9,206 bases of DNA from an uncultured Planctomycetaceae bacterium. Its GTDB lineage: Bacteria; Planctomycetota; Planctomycetia; Pirellulales; JACPPG01. Location of the stretch: contig CAMFLN010000066.1 in the NCBI GenBank assembly GCA_945957305.1, forward strand, positions 1 to 9,206, in the 5' to 3' direction. The notes under the pieces were generated by a model that had not been told where the DNA came from, ran no database searches, and saw only the letters and a program-made list of their open reading frames with translations. The translations under genes and the position numbers were made by a program. Positions within the stretch are counted from its first letter, which is position 1, and each line of letters starts with the position of its first letter. Shown in pieces: positions 1 through 6,883 of this stretch.

Positions 1-16
1 ACGCAGCGCCGTAACC

Positions 17-37
17 CGCTTGCGACAGCAGCAAGCG
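17..37. repeat. Small inverted repeat upstream of the PEP-CTERM gene
   Basis: CGCTTGC (17-23) and GCAAGCG (31-37) form a perfect 7-bp stem with a 7-base loop. No T-run follows directly; the nearest is TTTTTT at 64-69, 26 bases after the stem. It could be the end of an upstream unit or part of the leader of the gene at 107. A 7-bp stem in GC-rich DNA can arise by chance, and no role is assigned. Confidence 0.3.
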
Positions 38-92
38 CAATAGCAGTCAAGCACCACGCTTCATTTTTTGCAGAGTTGATTCGTCTCATTGC

Positions 93-98
93 AAAGGA
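93..98 (+). promoter_or_regulatory. Ribosome binding site deciding the start at 107
   Basis: AAAGGA lies 8 bases upstream of the ATG at 107. It overlaps the possible TTG start at 89 from within, so it favours the ATG. Translation from 107 also gives a clean signal peptide. Confidence 0.7.
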
Positions 99-106
99 TT
101 TTTATC

Positions 107-2338
107 ATGCATCGTACAGTTCTCTCCGTGTCGAGCGCTCGCTCGCACACCAGGTCGCTCTGGCGACTGCTAGCGATTTCATTTCTGGCCGTTGGCGTCG
201 CAGCGCCGCAGGCAGACGCGCAGACGTTCACCTGGACCGGCAATTCCAACAACAATTGGAAGGCGGCAGCCAACTGGAGTCCAGCCGGTGGTCCCCCCAA
301 TGCAATCGACGCCGTGGCACAGTGGAACGTCGGCACGACCGGCATCACGACCAACGTGAACACGCCTGTCACTGTCGGTTCGATTCTCGTCAATCAGCCC
401 GACAATGGGGCGGCCAACCTGGCCATCAAGCTCAGCAGCAACAATGTGCTTACTTTCCAATCGAGTGTCGGCAACGCGACGTTTATCAATCATCTGGCTC
501 CTGGGGCCACGATTGACGGAACGAGCACGGTCTCGCTGACGGCGCCGATTCAACTCAACTCGCCGCTGGACGTCACTTCGGGTTTCGATTTGGCGAGCAA
601 CACCGCCGTGACATTCAGCGGCGGTATTACCGGGAACCAAACGATTACGCTTGGCGGCGGCGGTAACCTGCAACTCACCGCAGTGGGAAATACCTTTACC
701 GGCCAGATCGTGGTCAACAATGGCGCCGTGCGTCTCACAGACAATTCGCTCACCTCGGCCGGGAATGTCACCGTCAACAGTGGCGGTCAATTCCAGCTCG
801 GATCGAGCACTGTGACGAATTGGTCGCTAGGCGCAGGCTCGGTTCTGTATTTGAACGGTTCTGGCAAAGCGTCCGGGGTGAATAACCAAGGTGCGTTCCG
901 CTTTCAAAACAATGCCGCCGCTTCGAGCTTCGACACCCCGATTTCGCTGCAAAGTGATTCAGCGATCTACGTCAACGGGAACCTCGCCGGTGCGCCGCCG
1001 ACCGTGGGATCGCTCACGATCAGCCGGCCCATCGCCGGCCCTGGAGTGCTCACCAAGAATGGCACCGGCGTGCTGGTCTTGGCGAATGACAATACCTACG
1101 GAACAACCGCGCCCACGTCGATCAACGGCGGAACGCTGATCCTGGCCAACACGCTGAACGATGGTGGCTATGCAGTCCCGGGCGACGTCACGGTCGGCAG
1201 CACCACGAATACCAATCCGACGGTCCTGCAATTGGGCGCCACGGGACAACAATTGCCCGCAACGGCGAACATTCGCCTGGTGGCCTCCACGGCCACCCCC
1301 GGCATTACGGGCACCTTTAATCTGAATAGCTTCAATCAGACGATCGGCAGTTTGAACAGCACCGATGGCGGTGGCCTGGTGCAGAACAATGGCATCACCG
1401 GCAATGCCACGCTTTCGATCGCCGGCGCCACCGTCGCTAGTTCCTACACGGGCGTGCTGCAGGATGGCGCCGCCGCGGGAACCGGCACGCTGGCTTTAGC
1501 GTTCACCGGCCCACAATCATTGACTCTGAGCGGCGCTAGCACCTACACCGGCGGCACGACGATCAGTGGCGGCGCCCTGATCGTGAACAACACGACCGGC
1601 TCGGCCACGGGATCCGGAGCGGTCACCGTGACCAATGCCACGCTGGCGGGCACGGGCGCAATCGCCGGTCCTGTCAGCCTGCTGGGCGCGACGCTGGCCC
1701 CCAGCAGCGGACTGGCCGCGGCGGCGACACTGACATTGGGAACCACGACCCTCGATGCCGCTTCGGCAATTCACTATCAGTTAGGCACGCCCGGCACGAC
1801 CGGTGGCGGCGTAAATGACCTGGCGATCATCAACGGCGACCTGACGCTGGCCGGCACGTTCAATGTCGCAGCGCTCAGCGGTTTTGGCGCTGGAATTTAT
1901 GAGTTGTTCTCGTATACCGGCACGCTCATCGACAACGGCTTGACTCTCGGTTCCTTGCCTTCTGGCTTCAGCTACAGCCTCGACGAAATCTCGAATCCCG
2001 GCGAGGTGTTGCTCAAGGTCACTTCCACTTCGACCGAATTGCCCGGTGACGTCAATAGCGATGGCATCGTTAACGGCCAAGATATTGCCCTGATCGCCAG
2101 CAACTGGCTGGCCACGGGCGCAGGCGCCGCAGGTGACGCCAACCACGACGGCATTGTCAATGGTCAGGATATCGCCTTGGTGGCGTCGAATTGGTTGGCC
2201 ACGAGCGGCCCGGGCCTGGGGTTTGCGAATGCCGACGGCGGCACACTGAGCGCGGTGCCCGAGCCGGGAAGCATGTCGCTACTGGCGCTCGGGCTGGCCA
2301 GCGGAGTCTTTGCAGCCCGACGCCGACGCAGCCGTTAA
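107..2338 (+). CDS. Secreted surface protein with autotransporter-type beta-strand repeats, dockerin pair and PEP-CTERM tail
   Basis: This 743-residue protein starts with a signal peptide (about 1-38; basic N-terminus, hydrophobic core 21-33, likely cleavage after Ala-Asp-Ala at 36-38). The body is rich in Gly, Thr, Asn and Ala. It carries repeats of the autotransporter-associated beta-strand type, for example around 313-349 (GVLTKNGTGVLVLAN) and 465-545 (LTLSGASTYTGGTTISGG), which predict a long beta-helix. A dockerin type I-like pair follows: two 24-residue units at 647-670 and 676-699, each starting G-D-x-N-x-D-G like a calcium-binding loop. The C-terminus at 717-743 is a PEP-CTERM signal: V-P-E-P, a hydrophobic helix, then an Arg-rich end. 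In known systems exosortase processes such tails for export to the cell surface or matrix. No Cys was seen. A terminator 157 bases downstream suggests a single-gene unit. A structural or adhesive envelope role is inferred; no catalytic domain is visible. Confidence 0.88.
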   Translation: MHRTVLSVSSARSHTRSLWRLLAISFLAVGVAAPQADAQTFTWTGNSNNNWKAAANWSPAGGPPNAIDAVAQWNVGTTGITTNVNTPVTVGSILVNQPDNGAANLAIKLSSNNVLTFQSSVGNATFINHLAPGATIDGTSTVSLTAPIQLNSPLDVTSGFDLASNTAVTFSGGITGNQTITLGGGGNLQLTAVGNTFTGQIVVNNGAVRLTDNSLTSAGNVTVNSGGQFQLGSSTVTNWSLGAGSVLYLNGSGKASGVNNQGAFRFQNNAAASSFDTPISLQSDSAIYVNGNLAGAPPTVGSLTISRPIAGPGVLTKNGTGVLVLANDNTYGTTAPTSINGGTLILANTLNDGGYAVPGDVTVGSTTNTNPTVLQLGATGQQLPATANIRLVASTATPGITGTFNLNSFNQTIGSLNSTDGGGLVQNNGITGNATLSIAGATVASSYTGVLQDGAAAGTGTLALAFTGPQSLTLSGASTYTGGTTISGGALIVNNTTGSATGSGAVTVTNATLAGTGAIAGPVSLLGATLAPSSGLAAAATLTLGTTTLDAASAIHYQLGTPGTTGGGVNDLAIINGDLTLAGTFNVAALSGFGAGIYELFSYTGTLIDNGLTLGSLPSGFSYSLDEISNPGEVLLKVTSTSTELPGDVNSDGIVNGQDIALIASNWLATGAGAAGDANHDGIVNGQDIALVASNWLATSGPGLGFANADGGTLSAVPEPGSMSLLALGLASGVFAARRRRSR

Positions 2339-2470
2339 TTGAATTTGACGGGTGCGCATCGTGAGGAAAGCGAAATGGTGTCTCGCGTCGCGTAGCGGAC
2401 CGACGTCCTCGTAGGACGTGCAGGGCTGCACATAGCGACAATGCGCAAGCGACGGCGGTCCAACGGCCAC

Positions 2471-2484
2471 TACTCGCGCGAGTA
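2471..2484. repeat. Perfect 14-bp palindrome before the terminator
   Basis: TACTCGCGCGAGTA is a perfect dyad placed 10 bases before the terminator stem, in the 3' untranslated stretch of the PEP-CTERM gene. A window this size is expected to hold about one such palindrome by chance, so it may be meaningless. It could also be a protein-binding site or add to the RNA structure at the transcript end. Confidence 0.35.
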
Positions 2485-2494
2485 CATCCACAGT

Positions 2495-2530
2495 GGGCCG
2501 CTTGCCTTTCGGGGCAGGCGGCCCGTTTTT
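2495..2530 (+). terminator. Intrinsic terminator of the PEP-CTERM gene
   Basis: GGGCCGCTTGCC (2495-2506) pairs with GGCAGGCGGCCC (2513-2524) over 12 bp with one G-T wobble and a 6-base loop, followed by GTTTTT. The T-run is on the + strand only; the other side has no T-run. It therefore serves the gene ending at 2338 and not clearly the convergent gene ending at 2588. Confidence 0.85.
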
Positions 2531-2587
2531 ATTGCGCGGCCTGCTGCGGGCTTCGATCAGCTGCCCCCCTGTAGCGCCACACCGTAC

Positions 2588-3496
2588 TTAGCGATTGCGC
2601 GTAATCGTGATCGCAACGCCGCCGCCGAACATCGCCCAGCCGCCGCTGGTCATCATCGGCATCGCCGGGATGATCGAGTACGAGATACTGCTGTTGTTCT
2701 GCGGGAAGTAATCACGAGCTTGCACATAATTGTTCTTCGCCGGAGCGGAGTTGGCGCCGCCAGATGCAATTTGTGCGGCCGCCGGACGCGGTCTCTCGAC
2801 ACGACGAGCTTCGGCGCGGGCTTCACCAGCGGCAATATGCAAATGACGCCTCTGTTCGAACGCCTGGTGCGCCTCGACCGTCGATTGATGTTTCACCGCA
2901 AAGCGCGCGAGTCGATCTTTCAGTTGGTCTGGTGTTGAAGCCACAACGTCCGGCAACAACTGCCGTCGCTTCTTGACATAGGCCGGCGAGGCAACCGAGA
3001 GAGTTTCTGCGAAGTAACTTTGCACGTCCGCGGCTCCCGGCCCGTACAAAATTTGCAGCTTGGCGTCGACGTCTTGAACGAATTTCGCGCGATCTTGTGC
3101 GGCGGTCCCCTGAGCACGCTCGGCAAACCGCGCCCGCATCTGTTGCACTTGCTCAACATCATAGAGGGACTGAATCTGCAACCATTGCTCGAAGCGCAGC
3201 AGCGTGTCCTGCCACTCGTCGCCGGTCAAGAAGGGGCGCTCCGTCTCGGACGACAAGCTCGATTCGATCGGCGTTATCGCTTGCGGCGCAGGCTTGTTCA
3301 CCGCGGGCGTCGACTTCGCCTGGGCAGGTGCAGTTTTTTTGGCAGCCGGCGCGGCGCGATTCTTGGCAGGCGCCGGTTGCTGCGCCAAGAGAACAGAAGT
3401 ATGCAGCAACATGACGACCGCAGCCAGGCTCGCAATGAGGTGCTGAAGCTGGCGCGGCAAAAATGTGCGGCGAAATTTTGAAGAAGACGCGCGCAT
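2588..3496 (-). CDS. Exported protein of unknown function, Ala/Pro/Lys-rich linker and helical domain
   Basis: I do not recognise this 302-residue protein. A basic N-terminus and a hydrophobic core (about 20-38, ending LLHTSVLLA) look like a signal peptide or a signal anchor. A low-complexity linker rich in Ala, Pro and Lys (about 39-73) follows, as in proteins that cross or bind the cell wall or envelope. Residues about 88-245 are charged and probably helical, with Gln/Glu/Arg-rich stretches, and a short Pro/Ala-rich segment comes next. The last 45 residues change character: an Asn/Ser/Tyr-rich part, then a Met/Gly-rich end (AMFGGGVAITITRNR) that could form beta-strands. There is no Cys, lipobox or known catalytic motif. 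The start at 3496 is fixed by a good ribosome site. The gene points away from the porin-like gene at 4109 and converges on the PEP-CTERM gene. No terminator of its own was found. Confidence 0.8.
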   Translation of the reverse strand: MRASSSKFRRTFLPRQLQHLIASLAAVVMLLHTSVLLAQQPAPAKNRAAPAAKKTAPAQAKSTPAVNKPAPQAITPIESSLSSETERPFLTGDEWQDTLLRFEQWLQIQSLYDVEQVQQMRARFAERAQGTAAQDRAKFVQDVDAKLQILYGPGAADVQSYFAETLSVASPAYVKKRRQLLPDVVASTPDQLKDRLARFAVKHQSTVEAHQAFEQRRHLHIAAGEARAEARRVERPRPAAAQIASGGANSAPAKNNYVQARDYFPQNNSSISYSIIPAMPMMTSGGWAMFGGGVAITITRNR

Positions 3497-3504
3497 GGCA
3501 ATAG

Positions 3505-3510
3505 TCCCTT
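3505..3510 (-). promoter_or_regulatory. Ribosome binding site for the gene starting at 3496
   Basis: On the minus strand AAGGGA stands 8 bases before the ATG at 3496. It supports this start, and the resulting N-terminus is a credible export signal. Confidence 0.7.
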
Positions 3511-3921
3511 ACATAAGGATATCAGCCGTTTGACCGACGGGCCAATAATTCAAATCCGTGAGACCGCCACACTCGATTCATATCCGCGGGCGGTAAATCC
3601 CCGAAAATGCCGAATGGGCCGACGCAGACGGCTTCGTTAGGGAACACGGGGGGCGAGATGCAGCTCCGTAACGTCGCGCGGCCCGATCGACACCGGCCGG
3701 TCGAAGGTAACGCATTCGTCAGCTTCCCCGGAGGCAAAGCCCCGCGGGCCGGGAGGCGTGGTCACCCACGGTAGCCGTCCGCCGCCGTGCGCTGAACTTT
3801 CGCCTATGCCCACGTCTCATGTGCGGCGCCCGTCCTATCACACTGCGTTCGCGCTACTGGGTCGCGAGGGGCAATTGTCCTCGACACTGAACTTGTCCGA
3901 TTCGCCATGTGAATTGGAGCA

Positions 3922-3970
3922 CTGGCGTCAGGTCTTCGCCGGGTTCTGTTAGGCAAGACCACCTCGCCAG
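3922..3970. repeat. 15-bp imperfect hairpin in the leader or promoter region of the porin-like gene
   Basis: Three nested arms pair in register: CTGGCG (3922-3927) with CGCCAG (3965-3970), GGTCTT (3931-3936) with AAGACC (3955-3960), and GCC (3938-3940) with GGC (3952-3954). Small internal loops separate them, and the terminal loop is 11 bases. No T-run follows, so it is not an ordinary terminator. It ends 138 bases before the ATG at 4109. It may be a structured leader RNA, an inverted-repeat remnant, or chance. Confidence 0.5.
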
Positions 3971-3995
3971 CACGAAGCAGGAAGGCCGCGCAAAG

Positions 3996-4035
3996 ATTGC
4001 CGATTGTGCTAATTATTCGCACGTCGAATTGCCGA
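3996..4035. promoter_or_regulatory. Operator-like dyad flanked by direct repeats
   Basis: The 17-base element at 4006-4022 (GTGCTAATTATTCGCAC) is symmetric at 14 of its 16 paired positions around 4014. Identical octamers ATTGCCGA flank it at 3996-4003 and 4028-4035, spaced 32 bases, about three helical turns. Its AT-rich centre contrasts with the GC-rich surroundings. It sits about 90-110 bases before the ATG at 4109, where a transcription-factor site would be expected. The binding factor is unknown. Confidence 0.4.
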
Positions 4036-4096
4036 AATCTGGGGGTGAGTCTCGGCGCCTTGGGTAGTGCGTGAAGATCGCCGAGCAACGCGCCTG

Positions 4097-4102
4097 AAGG
4101 GA
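4097..4102 (+). promoter_or_regulatory. Ribosome binding site deciding the start at 4109
   Basis: AAGGGA lies 6 bases before the ATG at 4109. The frame stays open upstream to 4067, but that extension would put charged residues ahead of the signal peptide and has no ribosome site, so 4109 is preferred. Confidence 0.7.
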
Positions 4103-4108
4103 ATTGCC

Positions 4109-5350
4109 ATGCACTCTAGCTGTCGACCGATGCTAGCGGCGACGTTGCTGCTTGTCAGCGTACTAGCAACCCGAGCGCAATCAAACGAGGGGCCGATCGA
4201 GTCTGGGCCGGATGATTTGGCGCCGATCGTCGCGGCCAGTGATGATTTTGTGACCGAGAGCGCCGTGGTCGTGCCGCCCGAGCCCCCTTCCGCGTTCTCG
4301 CTCCAAATTCCCAATCGTGCGCCCGGTCTGCAATTCAACGGCGGGGTGTTGATGTTGCAGCCGAGCGCCGACAACCTCGGCTGGGCGGTGTTGACGGTAG
4401 AGAAGAACTATGCCTCGGCGGTCCCTTTAGCCTCCCCCTACTGGGAAGTTCAAAGCCTGCGTCCCGGTTATCAACCTGGCTTCGAATTCGGGACAAGCTA
4501 TTCGTTTGCCGGCCGCGGCACCGATTTCCAAGTTAACTGGCAACACTTGCGCACTAGAACATCGGATGCGGTCGGCGTGTGGGACAGTGGGCAATGGATC
4601 TCTCCTTTCTCGCAGACGGGCCCTCCCACAGCCGATTCCTATGACCAGATCGATAGTCACACGGGCGTGAACAAGCTCTTATCTGCCGAAGGTCAGGTGA
4701 AGTTTGCGTACGATGCGGTGAATTTCGATTTCGGTCAGTACATCTCAGTTGGTGCGCCGCTGACGGTGCGCCTCTTCGGCGGCTTGAGTTATGCCAGGAT
4801 TCAAGAGAAATTGATCTCTTCGTTCTACGGAACTCCGCCCCCCGCCGGAACGCCGTTTCCCGCATCAGTACCGATCTACTTATCCTTGAACAACACGTCG
4901 ACGTTTTCCGGCGTCGGGCCGCGGCTGGGGATCGACACGAACTATCAGTCACGCCGCGGCCTGCGATTTACCGGCCAATTAGCCGGCAACCTGCTGATTG
5001 GGCCAACGCAGCCTGCGCAGTACGAGTTCACAGCCACGAGCCCCGAGTTGGCTGCCGTCGGAATTCCCGTGAACTACGAGTTCATCAGCAGCAAACAGGT
5101 GTTTCACGCCATCTGGGCGGCGAATGCCCGCCTCGGTTTGGGGTTCTCGCGATGCCTGGGCAGCGGAGTCTTGCTGACTGTCGACGGGGGCTACATGGCC
5201 GCCGTGTATGCCAACGCCCTGGGGGGCTATGAGACTAACAACAACGTCTTGGCATTGCAGATCGGGTCGTTGTCGACAGCCAGCATGCGACAAACGCTGA
5301 GCAATTTCTCAGTCAACGGCTTCTACCTAGACGCTGGTCTGAAGTTCTGA
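4109..5350 (+). CDS. Outer-membrane beta-barrel protein, Lpg1974/Legionella_OMP type
   Basis: The 413-residue product has a signal peptide (about 1-23, LAATLLLVSVLATRA region) and an acidic, Pro-rich spacer to about 70. It then runs as a predicted barrel of alternating strands to a terminal Phe (AGLKF), the usual outer-membrane insertion signature. Blocks matching my memory of planctomycete proteins annotated as Lpg1974-family pore-forming outer-membrane proteins include LQPSADNLGWAVLT near 82, PGYQPGFEFGTSYSF near 120, FDFGQYISVG, LFGGLSYARI, FSGVGPRLGIDTNYQ, GQLAGNLLIG, and GYETNNNVLALQIGSLSTAS near the end. The family is named after a Legionella major outer-membrane protein; pore formation here is inferred from it. 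It is somewhat longer than the Legionella protein because of the N-terminal spacer. Its stop lies six bases from that of the convergent patatin-like gene, with no T-rich terminator between them. Specificity of the pore cannot be read from the sequence. Confidence 0.8.
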   Translation: MHSSCRPMLAATLLLVSVLATRAQSNEGPIESGPDDLAPIVAASDDFVTESAVVVPPEPPSAFSLQIPNRAPGLQFNGGVLMLQPSADNLGWAVLTVEKNYASAVPLASPYWEVQSLRPGYQPGFEFGTSYSFAGRGTDFQVNWQHLRTRTSDAVGVWDSGQWISPFSQTGPPTADSYDQIDSHTGVNKLLSAEGQVKFAYDAVNFDFGQYISVGAPLTVRLFGGLSYARIQEKLISSFYGTPPPAGTPFPASVPIYLSLNNTSTFSGVGPRLGIDTNYQSRRGLRFTGQLAGNLLIGPTQPAQYEFTATSPELAAVGIPVNYEFISSKQVFHAIWAANARLGLGFSRCLGSGVLLTVDGGYMAAVYANALGGYETNNNVLALQIGSLSTASMRQTLSNFSVNGFYLDAGLKF

Positions 5351-5364
5351 CGAACGTCATGAAC
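5344..5364. repeat. Inverted repeat spanning two convergent stop codons
   Basis: TGACG (5348-5352) and CGTCA (5355-5359) are mirror arms that contain the TGA stops of the genes on the two strands. GTTC (5344-5347) and GAAC (5361-5364) extend the stem past a one-base bulge. As RNA it can fold on either strand with a 4-base loop, giving about 8 pairs. No T-run follows on either side. It is a possible shared transcript end or RNA 3'-end structure, but not a canonical terminator. Confidence 0.4.
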
Positions 5365-6652
5365 CCGCGCCAGGCTGCAAGGGCGCGATGAAACGCGTGC
5401 CTGCGCGCGGAATGCTCTGCTGCGAAGCATCCATGACCGGTGGCGCTTGGGCCCAGGCATGTCCGGACAGCGCCCACTGGTAACCGCGGTCGAACAAGTT
5501 GCGCATCGTGGCCTGGTCGAATTCCATGCTGTCTTCATGGATCGGCCAATTTTGTGGAATCGTCGCCACGCGGAAGTCCATGCCCGTGAGCATGGTCAAG
5601 GTGTAGATGCGGATCAGATCGTTGCGCGTCTGAGCATAGGTGAGCGCGCTGAGCGAACTGCCGGCAATCTTGACCGTGCGATTTTCGACGCATTTCGGAT
5701 CGGGATACGCCTTGCCGGCAACCAGCACATAAACGCAAGATCCGCTCAGGGCTCGATGTCCGCCGCTGAGTTCGCCGTGTTCGACCGGAATCATCGAAGC
5801 GCGGAAGAAGACCTGCGCCGTGGTGCCGCCGTCGACATGCATTTCGGTATACGTGCGACCGTTGACGTCGATATCAATCGGCACGGGCGGAAAGAAGCCC
5901 GGGGGCGAGGCCGAAGCCAGGACGATCTTGCGGTACAGCGCCAATGAGTCGGGATTGCCGCTGGCCGCGATCGCGCCCATGTCCCAGATCACCAAGCGCC
6001 CCGTGTCGACGTTCGTGGTGCCGATGAACAATCGCCGCCCCAGGGCGTGGGCTTGCGCGACCTCGCACAGGATCTGCGGGGTCACTGATCTTTCGATGAT
6101 CTGAGCCAGCGGCTCGGACAATGCTATCGAGTCTGACCACAGCACTGCCGGCTTAAACCGCTTTTGGTAAATGTCGGCGGTCGTGGTCGTTGTGTAAAAC
6201 TGCCGCAAGGCCGGATCATATTGTGGTCCGAGGAAGGCGTAGGTCGCGATCAGCGCTCCGGTGCTGACCCCGCTCACGATATCGAACGGCGGACGCTGGC
6301 CGCTTGTAGTCCAGCCATTGAGCAAACCTGCGGAAAAAGCTCCGTAGCTCCCTCCGCCGGAAAGAGCCAGGACGTTGTATTTCTTGGCGTGAGGGTCGAC
6401 TTCGCCCGCTTGCGAAGCGCGCAAGCGCGCGAGCGCCGAAGCAAAGGCCATCTGTTCGTGGGCGTAATCAACGGGGGCCGTCGCATTCAAATCGACGGTG
6501 GATTCAGGCGCGAGCAGCCCCACCGGAACGCACGACCGGCAGTAGGAAACGCATCCGGAAAGGACCAGGCAAACCGTCAGGCCGCAGCAGGCGAGCAGCA
6601 GCGCTCGACCGCGCGGCGAAATGAGCCATGTCCCTGGCACTGTGCGTTCCAT
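5357..6652 (-). CDS. Patatin-like phospholipase family lipoprotein
   Basis: The 431-residue protein begins with a hydrophobic stretch and lipobox L-S-G-C, with the lipidated Cys at 34. The following Val gives no inner-membrane retention signal, so an outer-membrane lipoprotein is likely. The patatin fold is marked by the oxyanion-hole motif GGGSYG (99-104), the nucleophile elbow G-V-S-T-G (Ser130) and the catalytic D-G-G (Asp274), in the right order. All parts of the Ser-Asp dyad are present, so it should be active. Patatins hydrolyse acyl esters of phospholipids (phospholipase A or lysophospholipase). The ATG at 6652 is chosen over the adjacent TTG at 6655; neither has a clear ribosome site. 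It is co-directional with the phosphatidylcholine synthase gene, 231 bases downstream of it, so co-transcription is possible but not shown. The substrate is not known. A role in phosphatidylcholine turnover is inference from the neighbours. Confidence 0.88.
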   Translation of the reverse strand: MERTVPGTWLISPRGRALLLACCGLTVCLVLSGCVSYCRSCVPVGLLAPESTVDLNATAPVDYAHEQMAFASALARLRASQAGEVDPHAKKYNVLALSGGGSYGAFSAGLLNGWTTSGQRPPFDIVSGVSTGALIATYAFLGPQYDPALRQFYTTTTTADIYQKRFKPAVLWSDSIALSEPLAQIIERSVTPQILCEVAQAHALGRRLFIGTTNVDTGRLVIWDMGAIAASGNPDSLALYRKIVLASASPPGFFPPVPIDIDVNGRTYTEMHVDGGTTAQVFFRASMIPVEHGELSGGHRALSGSCVYVLVAGKAYPDPKCVENRTVKIAGSSLSALTYAQTRNDLIRIYTLTMLTGMDFRVATIPQNWPIHEDSMEFDQATMRNLFDRGYQWALSGHAWAQAPPVMDASQQSIPRAGTRFIAPLQPGAGS

Positions 6653-6883
6653 CAAGCCAACCGCGCGCGTTCCGACGATGATGCGAACAGAGTACTACTG
6701 GCAACTATACCCCCGTCCTTTGCGTCAGGCGGTCCCGCGCATCAGGTCGTAGCTACTTACCTACCGTCGCTCGCCGGTACACAAGCGCACTGTCGCGAAA
6801 GTCCACTTGCGCGGCAAATCTTCGCGCGTTGGCAAAGTCCGCGCAGGCAGGCGCAGCGCGTCACTCTGTTTACTTAGGAGCGA

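Larger units (their letters stand above)
3497..4108. other. 612-base intergenic region between divergent genes
   Basis: No convincing gene was found here. It must hold the promoters of the minus-strand gene at 3496 and the plus-strand gene at 4109. A weak promoter-like pair exists for the minus-strand gene: TTGGCC and TATCCT, 18 bases apart, reading leftwards and ending just before its ribosome site; each hexamer matches consensus at 4 of 6 positions, so it is only a suggestion. Two structured elements stand out: the imperfect hairpin at 3922-3970 and the dyad at 4006-4022 with flanking direct repeats. Short open frames at 3522-3737 (-) and 3758-3952 (+) lack ribosome sites and are not called. 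No tRNA and no mobile-element ends were seen. Confidence 0.6.

Noticed and set aside
1..60. Minus-strand frame that reads like a signal peptide heading out of the window
   Set aside because: Only about 20 codons are visible, with no good start, so it cannot be told from chance.
179..790. Long open frame on the minus strand opposite the PEP-CTERM gene
   Set aside because: It lies antisense to a well-supported gene, is Arg-rich without domain signs, and is typical of open frames in GC-rich DNA.
2403..2419. Hairpin ACGTCCT / AGGACGT with a 3-base loop after the PEP-CTERM gene
   Set aside because: The stem is short and has no T-run; the terminator at 2495 is much stronger.
3522..3737. 71-codon open frame on the minus strand in the intergenic region
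   Set aside because: It starts at TTG with no ribosome site. Part of it looks protein-like, so a decayed gene fragment cannot be excluded, but nothing supports a call.
3758..3952. 64-codon open frame on the + strand in the intergenic region
   Set aside because: The purine-rich GGGAGG is only one base from the GTG start, too close to work, and the product has no recognisable features.
6711..6760. TATAGT-like hexamer on the minus strand before the patatin gene
   Set aside because: The nearest -35-like hexamer is about 13 bases away, too close for a normal promoter.
6798..6840. Two copies of AAAGTCC, 36 bases apart, between the patatin and pcs genes
   Set aside because: A 7-base repeat in this much sequence is expected by chance, and the flanks do not match well.
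6164..6877. Open frame of 237 codons on the + strand opposite the patatin gene
   Set aside because: The minus-strand frame holds the intact patatin motifs; this one is low-complexity and Arg/Ala/Gln-rich.
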